Shown here: piece by piece, positions 1 to 13,827 of the stretch
How the letters are laid out: every line of letters starts with the position of its first letter
Numbering within the stretch: the first letter of the stretch is position 1
Assembly: GCF_004027225.2 (NCBI RefSeq)
Contig: NC_044289.2
Coordinates: 5,693,761-5,757,760 of the forward strand
Length of the DNA stretch: 64,000 bases
DNA from: Strigops habroptila
Lineage: Eukaryota; Chordata; Aves; Psittaciformes; Psittacidae
Direction: 5' to 3'
The notes under the pieces: model-generated
Seen by the model: only the letters and a program-made list of their open reading frames with translations
Databases searched by the model: none
Told to the model about the DNA's origin: nothing
Translations under genes and position numbers: made by a program

Positions 1-3000
1 GTTGGGAAAAAGAATAAAAACAGATCAGCAGGAAAATTGAAACTTAGTCCATTAGCTGTCAGAGAACAATCATTCACTGTTTGCTCAGAAGCAGAGGAGA
101 ACACACTGCTTCCCTCTGGTGCTTCAACTTCTTTCCTGTTAGTAAAAATCTGTTGTTTAGTTTGAAAATTCACATCTGTTTTATACTACATGAGTATTTC
201 AAGTTTCAGCTGTAAGTGCTGTTAAGACATCATTTGCTGCTTAGGGTATGGTTTATAATGGGTATAATTACGTACTCCCTTCTTGAATTGGGAATCGAAG
301 CCAGAATTCCCTATCTCAAGAAATAGCTCAGAAGTCAGTGACAAACTGAATGTCATCATCTGCAAGCTGGGCTGTCAAGGGTGACAGGTTGCGGATCACT
401 ACTGGCTATCTCGTTAGCTCAGAAGGAAGAGGAATGTGCTGGGAATCCAAAGATACCAGCCTCTAGAGGTTTGCTTTTGCATAACAGATTTTTATTTTTT
501 TAATTTGTGTTTTTAACTTGTCTCTTCATAATTTGTTTGTTTTCAGAATCTTCCTTACTTCCCTTTCCCCAGAGTAAATTAAACCGAAGCAAGCATCCTG
601 TTTAAAAGTAAATAAATAAAACCCCCTAGCTATGTAATCAAATCTCAAGTGCGTTGCTTATGTAAGTGATCTGAACTAAGGTAGCACGGAGAATCCAGAG
701 TTCTGGGGTTTTATCTCCGTGAGATCTAGGGTTTGTTTTTTAAAAGATCTTTTGTTTGTTTGCTTGTTTGTTTTAGACACCTCTGAAAAAAATTGCTTTA
801 CGGATACAGTGCTTTTTGAGGTTTATTTTCTAATCTTCCCCCAATACTGCAGTCTCCTTCTGTCTTTGGGGTGTCAAACTAGCCGTTTGCTTTTTCTCCT
901 TTCTTTCTGTTTCTTAGGATTACTGAGAATCTCATGAGTCTGTAAAGCATGTCCAGGTAGCTTTAGCATTCAGAAACTGAAGATACAGCAATACGTGAAA
1001 CTGAACCAAACCATTTAGATTTAATTCTGATAGACATCTTCCATTATGATTTAGGAAGTCACCATCTCTTTCTGGTGGTATTTTACTAGCTGTGCAAGTG
1101 GTGTTCTTCAGGCCTGTCTACTTAGGTTATACACCATTTGAGGCAAATTCTCTTCATCTTTTGTGGGAATACTGCCTTGGTGTTGCATTTTGACTTTAAG
1201 TACAACTGAAATATAAAGTAAGTAGTGGTAAGTCCCTCTAGTAAGCTCCAGCTTTGATTCATAACTACCACTGAAGGTATGCTGATTTTATTCCCCATAT
1301 TAAAGAACTGTATCTTAAGGAAGCTGAAAAGTTGAAATAAGCTGCAGCTTGGATAAGCTTTAGTGTTCTGTTTCAGTGATATTTTGAAAGCTGAATGTTT
1401 TGTCTGATACGGATGTTTAGAGTTAAAATTCAGTGGTCTTACAGAATAAAGGCTCTGTATCTGGGGCATTTGTAATGTGCAGTTGTTTTATTTTCTTCTT
1501 AATTTTTGTGTGCTGGCTGTGTTTACATTTTATGCGCAGATGGTTTTCTTTAAGGTCTTCATATAACTTAGCTGTAACATCTTGCACCAGTGTTGTTTTT
1601 TTGATTTATGCCTCTGTGTTTGAATAGTTTGAAAACTTTGTGAGGGTACCTAATGGGGAAACTGCTTTTTTAGCACTGTGGATGGCTGTTCTCTGTCAAC
1701 AGAAAACTGGAAACTTGTAGTTCGTGTGGGGATTGTTGACAGTATCATAGTCATGTCATGCAGGGTTTTTTTAATTTATCCTTTAAAGAAGCCTAAAACC
1801 TTTACTCCCAGTTGAAAGAGTGGTCTTTCTTAGCACATTGTTGCTCTGGAATTAAGGATTAAGTCAGAAATTTGTATTTTTCGTATTCTTCCCATGTAAT
1901 AAAATGCCATAGAAGATGCTAAGGCCTGTATGACTAAGATAAAGATGAAATTTATGAGCTGATACATGTGACATGAACTACTCAGGCAAGGAAAACCCAT
2001 TGTTAGAACTAGGTAGAACTAGAAATGCTTCTTGAGTAGATAAAAAGCCTGCAAATACTGCTGGCTATAACCATTCTGTATTATCTGAAAGAAAACATTG
2101 TACAGTAAAGAAATATTTATAGACAATTTTGCAATTACTTGGCAACCAGATGTGCAAGCCAGATGTCCTGCATTGTAGCAGATAATTTTGTCCTATGAGT
2201 AAAAGTACCTGCTTTGCAACGGCAACCGAAAAAAATAGGATGTCTAGAAGTCCATAATAATGTTAAATTGAATGAGCAATTGAGGGTATTCTCAAAACAA
2301 AATAATACAGACTTCCTTCTGCCTGCACCTAGGGAGGGCTGCAGGGCTTTTGAGATTACTTGAAAGTTGAAGTATAATTGCGGATGAAATTATGCAGCTG
2401 GCACAAGGAATTGATTTCTTACCAATCTTGACTAAGCCGGTTGTAAAATGGCTTAGCTGCAATGACCAACGAGTATTTCGGTTCCACTGTTGAACAAAAT
2501 GGCTCAGTAATATTCACAAACAGAGTTTACATTTTCTCTTGAAATGTGATGTTGCCGGAGTTACACTTCAGCCCTATTTAGGGGAAAGAAGAGTAGAAAA
2601 TCATCTCGTATTTGCATAATATGAGTGTAATAGAAATTAAGCAGAGTACATTAAATTTGCTCTAAATGTGCCACCTAAACAGGTGAAGCCAAAGTTATAT
2701 TGGTAAAGTGAAGGTACTTGCTAGTTACACCTCACCAACACACAGAGATCTTTTCAGGGAGGCAGGACTCTGCAATCCCAGAGATGAGAGCTATTAAAAT
2801 AATTGTTAGTTACACAGAAAAACACCTACTTTCTGTCTGAAAATCTTTTCATATACATGTGTTTGCATCTCATACCCCCTTCAGAGGGTGCTTAGGGGAA
2901 AATATTATGCTAAATTCACTATGTCACAAGAAATGTTCAGTGTTGTAAGCCTGTACTCTACATTCAAACTCCATTTCATCTGGAACATACCAGAACATAC

Positions 3001-5944
3001 CAACTCTACAAACAACCCGAGGCATGATCAGATCTGCAGCTTTGAGTGGAAGAACAAGTCTTAGTTTCATTGACTACAACATTTATGTTTGCCAGGGTGA
3101 TACAATCCTGTAGACTTGGTAAAGTATAATTTTTTCTGAATTAATATTATGTCTTGATTGGTTTAGTGGAAGAATTTAAATCCTTTTAGTCTGATAAAGG
3201 ACTATTAGGATTTCACTGCTTTTAGGATGACTTTAGATTTCAGCTTTCTTGCAGAACAGCCATTGTTCTCCACAAAAAAAAAAAAAAAAAAAAAAAGGAA
3301 AAAGAAAGGAAAAAAGAAAGATAAAGACTTGTATGGTTTAGAACCCTTGGAGCAATTTACTGCTTTCTGTAATTTGTTTTGGAGTTGAGTGTGTTTAATG
3401 CAGACTTGTGGTCTGTTTTAAGTTGTGCTATTTTATGAAGCCTTTGTCTCCCAACTGATGTAAATCCTCCCCACATTGCATAATTTTGATTTCTCACTTG
3501 GAGGAGGAAGGGAAAATACTTGTGAATACGTTTCAGTTCTGTAAGGCTTCTCTTAGGTGCTGCTAATGGCTGCTAATTCTGCCACTCAGTTCTCCAGGAA
3601 ACAGAGGAAGGCCTCATGTTGGTCTGAGATTGCTGTGGTCCTCCGAGCCTCCTCCTGGCACTGCTTGTACTGCACTGAGGGAGAGGCTTCACAAACTTAC
3701 ACTTTTCCAGGTATATGGGCAATGTTCTTACTAATTCATGTTCACGGCTTTCCTTTATCTGCTGCTGATCTTGCTCCCATGCCCATTTTTCAAGCTGTTA
3801 TCTCTGCTGGTTTCAGCACTTGCTCATCAGCCAATCCCCTGCGCCTCTGCAATCTTTCATAGAGAAGGAAAGCTCCAGAGCTCTCTTTGAGGCTCTCTGC
3901 CCTAAAAATGGAGCTTTTCAGCGTTAACTACCTAAACTATATGCATGGAAGTTTTTCTATCTGAACTCTGAAGCTACATCTAGTTCCTCCTCAGCATCCC
4001 ATTGCTGTTGCATTCTTGTGCTTCATTTCCTATCCTGAATTCCTGTACCCCGGAATGACGCTTCCTCTCTTTGGTTGCTTGAGTAACACAGTTGTCTTCT
4101 GGCAGACAGCTATTGCTATCCTTCCTCTAGTATTTTTTCCACAATGCCCCACAGCCTAGCCATTTCCCTCGTCGCCCATTCAAATTTGGAAATAAAGAAC
4201 CAACAAATGAATTAAAATGCTACCTGGCTGTGTCACCTTGCTGCTTTTTCTTCAGTTCTCTCAAGTATGTTAGCTTGGCAAGTGAAGATGGACTTGGTGA
4301 AGTCCAAAGAGATTTTGTGAGTGGACTAGGAACATTCTTGGGCTTGAAGTGTTGTAATTTTCAGAGATGTGTTGGAAGCAGTCTGTTGACACAGCTATTC
4401 ATTAAATGCTTTGAAATTAGGGGGTTTTATTACCTGTGGAAGTTCCAAGGCTTCTTAACAGGGCTTGTTGGCTTAGGTGCAGCTCCCCATAGTCACAACT
4501 AGACTCTGAATTGATTTACTTTAAGCCAACTTGATGTGTCTGTTCTGATCTTCCATGTTTCCAGCATTATCCTGAGTGAAGAGAGTTTGGACAGAGCCAG
4601 CTTAGTTCTTCCTGAACCCAAAAGCATGTAGGAATGTCCACCTGGGTGTAAATGCAGAAAGCCATCATGTAAATGGTGCCAGGGGAAGTGAGAAATGAAC
4701 ATATTACTGAAAAGCTCTGCCAGCAGCTAAGTTTGATGTTTATTTTTAGTAGTAAATGTTTTGGCTATCTCCAATGAAACTACTTCATTAAGATATCAAA
4801 TTGTAGATTTTAGAGTAGTAGAATGCCTATAGTGAGACAAAAGAAGAGCAAGCTGTAAACACGTTCTGCTACTGGTATCCATATATAAAAAAGACTTATT
4901 TTTAAGCAAAAGTCAGGCACTAGTTAAATGCCTTTTGCACGTAACTGCCTTTTTTGGCTTTCTTTTCAGACAACGTTTGAAACAAGGCTTGCAGCTTGCT
5001 ACTGTGTTATCATTTATGTAGATTATGGGAAATAACTGAAAGATCCGTTCATGGGTAATTTAAATATATTCTTTTTTTCAGCAAAACTATCTGACACACT
5101 TAAAAGAGGGAATTGAACATCCAAGTTAACTGCCTGTTGGAATGGTAGCCCTGACTCTTCCCAGAAGAATGTAGAATGAATTTAACTTTTCAGAGGGCAA
5201 AGATATTTAAAGCAATACAAGCTATATAAAGAGCTTAGGGATAGTCAACTAAATAGTTTTCTGTTGAGTCAAGCACTCTTTTTCTTGTTGTCACGCACCA
5301 TGGCATCAAGGGTGGTGGAAACATGCATGTGAGGAAGCATGAAGAAATGGCACACGCTCTTTGTGTATCTTAGTGGCTTTTTTAGACTCGGCCTTCCTGC
5401 AACATAGTTACTGTTGCTACAGTCCAATCTGGAATCTTTCCATCAGAAATGCTATTTTGAGTACTGACTCTTAAATGTTTCATATCTCATTGTTCTGAAA
5501 TTTGTCACATCTACAGCTTGGGAGGCAAATTAGATCCCATTTAATTTTAGATGGATTCTTTGCTATTCTAAAGACCAGATTCGGTTTTGTTACTTTTTTG
5601 GCTTAAGATTTCTATTGATTTCTGAAGCCAGAAACACTGTAAAGTTGCAGAGGTGGGTAGCCCACTCATCTGAATGGCTCAAGTGACTTGGCATGGGATG
5701 TCTGTAGACTAAGATAGGCATTTGTTCAAAATGTTTGGTATCAATCTAACTTTGTTTCAGCTGAGCTTAATTAAAAGTTCAATGAACACAGTGCTTCTGG
5801 AATTCCTATTCATGCAATATAGATGCTCATATATAGGTAGCATCAAGCTGGCTTGATAACTTTTTTCTTTGTTCCACTTACACAATAGCAGAACTTCATC
5901 TTTCAGGTTTGTTTTCATAAGATAAGTAAAACACATCTCTTGCT
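1..5944. other. Gene-free intergenic sequence
   Basis: AT-leaning sequence beyond the 3' end of ZNF831. Only short, unsupported reading frames occur. A 23-base A run followed by a GA-rich stretch lies at 3274-3325. No RNA gene, conserved domain or recognisable repeat was seen. Confidence 0.6.
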
Positions 5945-6840
5945 CAGCATGTGAACCTCAGCCATATCCTGTAGAAATTCCTGGACACACAAAGAGAGTC
6001 ATGATTGGAAATAGTCAGTATGGATTCATTTCTGTCTCTGATGAAATGACTACATCTATGGATGAGGGGGTTGCAGTAGATATTGTCTGCCTTAACTTTA
6101 GCAAGACTTTTGACATGGTCTTCCATGGCATCCTTGGGAGACCGTGTCTACACTAACTTGGGACGTTAGTGTAGACAGGGGAAATTCTAGGTGAATGCAA
6201 AGAATGGCTGGACTATTGCACTCAGAGTGTACTGGCGAATAGTTGATACTGTACCTGGAGTCCAGTTACCACTGGAGATTCTGAGAGTCTGTTCTTGAAC
6301 CTATCTGTGTAATATCTCATTTAATATGTTCATTAATGACCTGTAGAAGGAAATGGAATTCAGCTTGTATAAATTTGCGTGGCAGGAAATCAGAGGGAGC
6401 GGTCAATACACATGAAGGTTGCTGTTGAGAACAGCCTAGATAGCGTGGAGGAATGGAACAACCCCAACCTCATGAAATTCGTCAAGGACAAATGCAAGTC
6501 CTGCACCAGGGATGGACTGACCTCATTCAATGGGTGACTGGCTGGATAGTAGCTCTTCTGAACAGGATCAGGAGTTCTGGTGGGCCAAACGTGAGCCAGC
6601 AGGATCCTGGGCTGTGTCAAAAGGAACATAACCAGTAGATTGAGGGAAGTGATTAGCCTCCTTTATTCAGCATTCATTAGACCCCATCTGATTACTATGT
6701 CCACTTTTAGACTCCATAAAACAACAGAGATGGCAAACTTGAGCAAGTTTAGTGTTGGGCCACCAAGATGACCTGGAGACTGCAGTCCCTGGTCAGTGAG
6801 GTGAGGCTGAGACAATGTTCACCCTGGGGAAGAGAAGATG
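5945..6840 (+). mobile_element. Degenerate CR1 reverse-transcriptase (ORF2) remnant
   Basis: Translation in shifting plus-strand frames recovers CR1 RT motifs. FSKTFDMVFHGIL at about 6099-6140 corresponds to the family's FSKAFDTVSH block. EEWNNPNLMKF appears at about 6450, then ILGCVKRNITSRLREVISL and LYSAFIRPHL at about 6605-6690. Many stops and frameshifts make it inactive. A 12-bp-arm perfect hairpin sits inside it. Confidence 0.8.
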
Positions 6841-9676
6841 TCTTTGGGTTTGAATACTGATATTTTTCTGCCTTCTGTCTGGATTCTCACTTGCAGAATT
6901 GTGGTGCATTTTGGGCATAAGTGCACATGCTCTGAATCTCTTTGCCTAGTAGTTAGTAAATTAAAATACTGGCAAGCATTGTTTTCAGTATTGCCAAAAG
7001 CAAAATACCAGCAAATATATGTATTTTCTTAGAAACTCTCTATTGATCGTATTATTCAGGAGGCAAGGATAAGTGGTAAGATTGCTTTCCTTCTGGCCCT
7101 ACTTCTTTTTTGCAGTGTCATTGTAATTAAACCAAAATGCTGATTTTTGTTCTTTTTTTTCCCGAGGAGCTCTTCTTACACAGTGTACAGAATGGAGCAT
7201 CTGTTAGACATTGTACATAAAGTACATAGAGTACATTTTAGTAATTGATCCAGCTTGGTTGTAAATTTTCATAATCAATTAGTCGTTACTCTTTCTTTCC
7301 AGAGGTGGAGAGAAATAATGGATGTAGGCACAGAAACACCTAAAGTAGACATTGTGTCTGATTCCATGAATGACAGGGACATCTAAGAGAAGAACTGCTT
7401 TTAATCTCATTCTCTGGCAACCTCCTGTGTGTAATTATTTTGTACGGTGACTGGCTGCATTCTAGCTTCTAGAACACAGAGGAGGTGTTCTAGAGGAGGT
7501 ATTTAGTAGATGTAACTGCAGTGGGACATCCTCCGGCTGTATTTTCCTTCTTTTCAATTTAAATTTCATTAGGACTGTTGTTTCCCTAAAATATTTTATC
7601 AATTTCTTTCTGTCCTAAAGGGAATTACTTCCCTGAGCATTTCCAAGCAAATTCTTGTCATTCATTTCAGTCAAGCTTTTCTCCTGCTTATATTGGTACA
7701 TTGTCACTGAACGTAATTGGACCACATTGGTATAGTTGAGAGCAGAAGACTGGTTCCTTTAATCTTTCTTCATAAGTAATCTATTTCCCCAGTCAGTGTT
7801 CTTTCGCTGCTTGGATTTTCTTCAAATTTGTCAACATCTTCAGGGTAGGGAGGCTTTTCCGGCACCTGAATTCTTTTTGAAGCACAGAACGTGTTTCCGC
7901 AGGCATGTTATTAATTATGGATATTTAATTCCACTTCTCTGACTATTGTCCAACAGTTCACATCTGCGTATCCGCATCTGGTACAAATAAAAAAAAGAGT
8001 TTGTTTTTCATATCAGACATGGAATAATGACCATGTTGCTTTTGGTTGTATTTCTAAATCAATGTTTGCAAACCCTTTTTATATAATCTCTTAACCTTTA
8101 TAATATTGCACAGGATTAGGCAGCTTTTTTGTGCTTTACTTAGTTATATTTACTTTCTTGTTTCTGGACAACTAGTGATTTGAGGTCTGAGACCTTTGTA
8201 CGATTTCCTTTTGAACGTTTGCTCCATTTGGAGCTAGCATAACCCACAACTAGAATCAACAAAGTTATGCAAAACTTCTTCATAAGAGGGCTGAGTTGAA
8301 GTAAAAACCACTTGTGGGCTGCAGGGGTTGTGATGACATGGTTTATGCCGTTATTGCCTTCCATTTGAGGAGCTGAATGCAAATCATTCTCTGTAATGGG
8401 AATACTAAGAGGCATTGCAGAGTTAAGGATCGAATTACTTTTTAGGAGGTGTAATTTTCCCTGTTCCTCCTTCCAGGCAGCACACATAACGTGTATGTGC
8501 ACATAGCTATCTACATTGCTAGCTGTGCCAATCTTGTAATTGCGTTTGTACTTACAGGTGTTGAGATTCCAGCTATTATAGCCCTGGCTTAGCTTCCCAG
8601 CGAAGTATTCCTCTTCTCAGACTGTGGTTTCCTAACACAGGTAGGAACAACTGTGGCTCTCTTTCTCCTGTTAGGTTGCTAACCTGAATTGCTGCCAAAG
8701 TGTGCTATGGAAATAAATTCTGTTCTGTTCTTTTCGCATCAACCGTTTTGATGGAGAGCAGGAAGCTTCTGTAAGGGCTCCTTTTTACAGAGGAGGGAGG
8801 ACAACAGCAGCTCATCTGCACCCTGTCATAGTCCCAGCTGTGTATTTGAGTCAGAATGCTTTATCTGGGAATGTACAATGAAATGAGAAGGATGTTTTCA
8901 AGAAAAATCTGAATATGCTGTGCATAATAAAGAATGATAAATTGTACAAAGGTTTTTAGAGATGAACACTGACTATAGCTCTATCAGTACAAGAAGAGTG
9001 GGAAAAGCAGTTGGTCTGACCTTAATTTTGCCCTGTGAATGCCTCTGTAATGTGTAATTATATTATATAAAAAATAATTACATAAAACATTATGTAAGAA
9101 TATTTTTCTATATTTATAGAAAGTTAATTATAGAAAAATGTATTTTTAAAAAGGCTTTACTTTGCAGAGGTTAAGTGTAGTTCAGATGGATACATTGAAG
9201 CCTGACTCCATAAAAGCTGAGCTGTCTACATTTTTCTAGAGTGATTGACATCAGCAGTACTATTGAACCTAAGTAGCATTTAAAGACATCTGGAAAACAA
9301 GAGCAAGGTAGGTTATGAAACAGCTGCCACGGCTTTCCTCCAATTGCTTGTTTTCTTAGTGGTGTAAGAATCTTTGAAGAGTCAGAGTCTAATAGAGCTG
9401 AACTAGCTCACTGAAACACTTCCAGTCAATGCTGGATTAAGTAATTACTCCCACTATTATATCCAGTGTTGTACATAGAATTGTTTGGTTTGTCAGTCAC
9501 TGAGACATGCTACAAATGCATATACAGAAAACTTGTGATGCTTAAAAACTGAATAATTGATTGTATTAGAATCACCCTGTTTTGTTTTGTTTTTTAAACC
9601 CTAACCTTAGGGACTGATAATGAGGTTTACACAATAGGGTTTTTAAAGCCAAAATAGCCTATACACTCATGGCACG
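6841..9676. other. Gene-free intergenic sequence
   Basis: No supported gene. An AT-rich patch at 9050-9160 contains an 11-bp inverted repeat (9102-9112 with 9129-9139). A 120-residue minus-strand frame at 8140-8502 has no recognisable family. Confidence 0.6.
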
Positions 9677-10000
9677 AGAATCATAGAATGAACCAGGTTT
9701 GAAAAGGTCTTTAAGATCAAGTCCAACTGTTCCCCAGCACTGCCAAGGCCACCACTAGCCCGTGTCACTGAGGGCCTCATCTACACAGTTTGTGAACACT
9801 TCCAGGGACAGTGATTCCACCATTGCCCTGGGCAGCCTGTTCCAATGCTTGACCACCCTTTTCGGGAAGAAATTGTTCCTAATATCCAATCTAAACCTCC
9901 CCTGGCACACCTTGAGGCTGTTATCTCAATCCTTCTTGACTGCTTTGCAAAGCACCCACAAATATGTTCAAGTAAGTCCATCCCTGGTTTAACTGGCTCC
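9677..10000 (-). mobile_element. CR1 LINE 3' fragment
   Basis: Starts aatcatagaatg, the typical CR1 3' tail in inverse orientation, and continues through cccagcactgccaaggccac, ctgggcagcctgttccaatg and ttcctaatatccaatctaaa. It is 5'-truncated near 10.0 kb. Reading frames on both strands here are remnants or shadows of the element. Confidence 0.9.
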
Positions 10001-10699
10001 TGTAGCTCTTCTAAACTCAAGTGTTACATAAATACATAACATATTTAAGCAGTTGTCACGAGTAGTCAATAGGTGCAGTGACTTTGACTGGGAGAAAGAA
10101 CCCTGCTTTTTTATTTCAAGTACTGCTTAAATGTAGGAGAATGGTTTGTAACAAACTGTGGTAACATTACAGTTCCCTGGAAGACACAGCTTTTCAGTAT
10201 GCGCTTCTACGTGACATTCATCTGGTTCTACTGGGACACTTTAAATGTGCTGTTAAAATCTGACAGGATTTTAAAGCCTAAAAAAAAAATTAATATTGAC
10301 CTCTTCGCCCGTGGGACTTTCATGGAATGCTGATGGTAAATGAAAAATACAGGCCAGGAGTCTTAATCTGCAGCCATAGCTCTACGCAAAACCTTAAGGT
10401 GAATTTAATGGTTTAACAAAGCTACTTAACTACATGAAAATGATTCTCATGTAAGCACTCATGAATAGGAACACATTTGGTTGTGTCGATAAAACACGGG
10501 CAACATACAAAACCAGACATACATTGTGAGTAATACAAAGCAAGTGTGTTTAGGTAACACTTTCGGTGTGTATCCATGGCGCATGTACAGCCACAGGAAT
10601 ACTGACTGTTTTAGGCATTGTGTTTTGGGGAAGCTATTTACAAACAAGAATCTATGAATAAAAAATAGGGCTGGAAAGAAAATCTGTTCCAGCCCAAAA
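10001..10699. other. Gene-free sequence between CR1 and LTR
   Basis: About 0.7 kb with no supported feature. The 111-residue minus frame crossing 10459-10794 runs into the LTR and shows no family resemblance. Confidence 0.5.
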
Positions 10700-11697
10700 T
10701 GATGTAATACTTTATTGGGTTTATGTGGCAAGGTTCCAGTAGCAGAGGGACTGCAGGGGTGGCTTCTGTGAGAAGCTGCTAGAAGCTTCCCCAATCCCTG
10801 ATGGAGCCAATGCCAGTCGGCTCCAAGACAGACCCACTAATGGCCAAGGCTGAGCCCATCAGCGATGGTGTTAGTGCGTCTGGGATAATGTATTTAAGAA
10901 GGGGGGAAAAAACCTGCACAACTGCAGCTGGGAGAGAGGAGTTAGAATGTGTGAGAGAAACTGCCCTGCAGACCTCAAGGTCAGTGCAGAAGGAGGAGAG
11001 GAGGTGCTCCATGTGTCAGGGCACACATTCCCCTGCAGCCTATGGTGCAGCCCATGGTGAGGCAGGCAGTGCCCCTGCAGCCCATGGAGGTCCATGGTGG
11101 AGCAGATATCCACCTGCAGCCTGGGGAGGACCCCAAGGTGAGCAGGGGGATGCCCAAAGGAGGCTCTGGCGCCATGGGAAGCCTGCACTGGAGTAGGGTC
11201 CTGGCAGGACATGTGTCCCCATGGAGAGGGGAGCCCACATGAAGCAGGTTTGCTGGCAGGAGCTGTGGCACCATGGGGGACCCACGCTGGAGCAGGGGAC
11301 AAGTGTAAGGAGTCCTCCCCTGAGGAGGAAAGAGTGGCAGAGAAAATGTGTGATGAACAGACCACAGCTCCCATTCCCCGTCCTCCTGAACTGCTGTGGG
11401 GGACCAGGTAGAGAATACGGGATTGAAGTTGAGCCCAGAAAGAAGGGAGAGGTGGGGAGAAGGCGTTTAGGTTTAGTTTTCTGTCTCATTATCCTACTCT
11501 GATTTGGCTGGTAGTAAATTAAACTGATTTCCCCAAGTTATGTCCGTTCTGCCCCTGACAGCAATCGGTGAGTGATCTCCCTGCCCTTATCTCAACTCAC
11601 GAGCCTTCCGCTACATTTTCTCTCCCCTGTCTTGCTGAGGCGTGCAGTGATGGAGCAGCTTTGGTGGGCACCTGGCTCCTAGCCAGGGTCAACCACA
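10700..11697 (+). mobile_element. Solo LTR of an avian endogenous retrovirus
   Basis: About 1 kb, starting TG at 10700 and ending CA near 11697. The ends and middle match an LTR family I recall as abundant in Neoaves (tattgggtttatgtggcaag near the start; ggtgggcacctggctcctag near the end). A TATA-like tatttaag lies at 10891 and a decayed poly(A) region at about 11514, giving plus orientation. No gag, pol or env sequence adjoins it. I could not identify a clean target-site duplication. The retroviral class is not certain. Confidence 0.8.
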
Positions 11698-11734
11698 TAC
11701 ACCTGTAGTAAGAAATACTTGCCTTAACTGTTAC

Positions 11735-11990
11735 TGAAGTTCCCAAGTGATGGAGGGTCTATAATCTCCCTGGGTTATTTGTAACATGCTTAGTTGCTTC
11801 CTTAAATAGGAAGCGTTTCTTAATATCTAGTTTATACGCTGCAAATTAAGCCCATCATTTCATATTCTCCCAGAATAGATGTGGAAGACAGATGATTGTG
11901 ATAGCCTTCCCACGTTCTCCTGCTGAACTTTTTTGCGCTTATTTCCTTAATTTTCTCTTCTGATAGCTAGCCAGCTCTTGCTATCTCTTC
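11735..11990 (-). mobile_element. Old CR1-type LINE fragment
   Basis: Phrases such as gatggagggtctataatctc, cttaaataggaagcgtttct and aattaagcccatcatttcat match an older CR1/L3-like 3' region in inverse orientation. It starts about 40 bp after the solo LTR. The right boundary fades into unrecognised sequence. Confidence 0.65.
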
Positions 11991-13827
11991 TCATAAATTA
12001 TGTATTCAAGGTATATTTTTGTATTTGTTGGTGATCTCTGGGCTTGCCCCGGTTGGTTCTCACCCCTCACAGCCCTTGTGGAGGAGTTGGGGTTTGCCAG
12101 GCAGATCAGTGAAGTGTCAGTAATTCATAAAATCCAATATAAAAGTTTGAAATAGTAAGAAATAGTTTGTTCACATCTAAAGAGGGCAAATCTGAAACAC
12201 CCACTTGCTTACAGTCTGATTGAGTAGACGTAGGTGTTGAATGTAGATCTTATCAGTGATCAGCATTCCTTATTAATTTGCTTCCTTCAACAGAAGGTGG
12301 AAAAAGTTGATGAGATGCATTCGTGTGCAAAGAATTTCAAATCTGCTTATAGCAAAGCAGTGATGCATCAGGACGGCTGCTGACTTTGAAGGATAAAGAA
12401 ACACAGTTTTTACTCTGTGCCTGGTGCCCTCATGTGGCTTTGATGTTCAGGTTCTTGTGAGTTAATTGAATACATCACTCCATGGCTGACACTTTGGCTG
12501 TGTAAAAGGTAGTGAATGATTTCCCCGTGTAGCCTCGTATGGTCCTCTGTGAGTACAGCATCTGTTGGAAAGCCAAAATACGCTGTCTGTCATGTGGCCA
12601 GTGTGATCTGGATACGCAAACACCAGGAGTTCCCTAACTTAAACCAAGAGACCTGCTGAAGTTTGATGTAGACTAAGAAATTTAGCATATTTGCTACTAA
12701 AAATCATTAAACATTAATATGCTTGAACTGCAGTACTAGTGCATGTACTAAAATCTTCATGTTTCATTTTTATTAAAGTAAAATAATTTAACAATATAAA
12801 GATAAAAATCTAATATAAAACCAATCTACAGCTGTATCATTCTTTCAGCTGTACGTCAGCCAACAAATACGTGCTGTGCAGTGCCCATAGCCCTCCTGAT
12901 GCCATTCATGCTCCAGCTCCATGCCCATGCTGGCTGAGCTCTGAACACCAACCTTCCCAGGTCAGGTGCGCTCTTACTTCACCCCTGCCTCCACAGTGTG
13001 GTACATGAGATAAACGGAGGTTTACAGAAGTCTGCCAGGAGGTGAAGCACAAGAACAGCCCAGGTCACTGTACAGCTGAGCTGCAACTGCGGTCGCAACA
13101 CAAAATATTAGTAGTAGCACTACTGTTATAAATCCCCAGCACTTGGCAAATGAGAAGTAAAGCAGAGGAATAAAAATGCAAAATTCCTTAAACTTATATT
13201 CCTAGGAATTTTCCTTGCAGCTTTGACACCAGCCATACTTTGGTGTGATTGGTGTAATACTGCAATATTTTTAGAAAGGGAAAAAGATCTTTCATGATTC
13301 ATCGTCTATTCTGAATGAGTAGGGTTTTTCCTAACTTTTTATATATATACATATATATATACACACGTTAGAATTAGGAATTGGTGTAGTATTTTGATCA
13401 TGATTTTTTTGTGTCAATAATAAATTAATGAACAGAATTTGAGGCTAATAGTGAAGCTCTGTATGGATGACCTCAAGTCTTGTCATGTTTGTAAGATGTG
13501 AAAAGCCAGGAACTGTGTGGGGCTCAGCACTTGTTTCATCTCTGTGAGCTGTTCTTCGTGCACAAAGGCATTTATTTTTCTCTTTTAGCATACTAGATTT
13601 CTTTGTGAGTATGACCTATATCAGCTTACCTGTGTGTGACTAAAGCAAAAGCAATCCCAAACATCCCACCTAGGTTAATCCATTAAACCCTTTGTATGAT
13701 TCACTGAGTAAAAATAGTAGAAGTTTAAGTATAGAATTTGACCATAATGTACAAGCGGAAAGGTTTTCATGTTTATCAGTCTCATCAAGCAAGTGAATAC
13801 ACTTGGTCAAATTAAAATATCTTATTA
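11991..13827. other. Gene-free sequence downstream of ZNF831
   Basis: AT-rich, with a short TA/CA microsatellite at about 13340-13367. Alternative poly(A) hexamers for ZNF831 occur here on the minus strand. Nothing else was recognised. Confidence 0.5.
13340..13367. repeat. TA/CA microsatellite
   Basis: Short alternating tatata, catata and cacac run. Confidence 0.8.

Noticed and set aside
8140-8502. 120-codon minus-strand frame with one hydrophobic segment
   Set aside because: No family resemblance, no splice context or promoter, in intergenic AT-rich DNA.
9599-9612. CCCTAA-CC-TTAGGG, facing telomere units
   Set aside because: Only one unit each way; consistent with chance and not an interstitial telomeric array.
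10801-11502. Multiple overlapping frames on both strands up to 167 codons
   Set aside because: All lie within the GC-richer solo LTR and are not genes.
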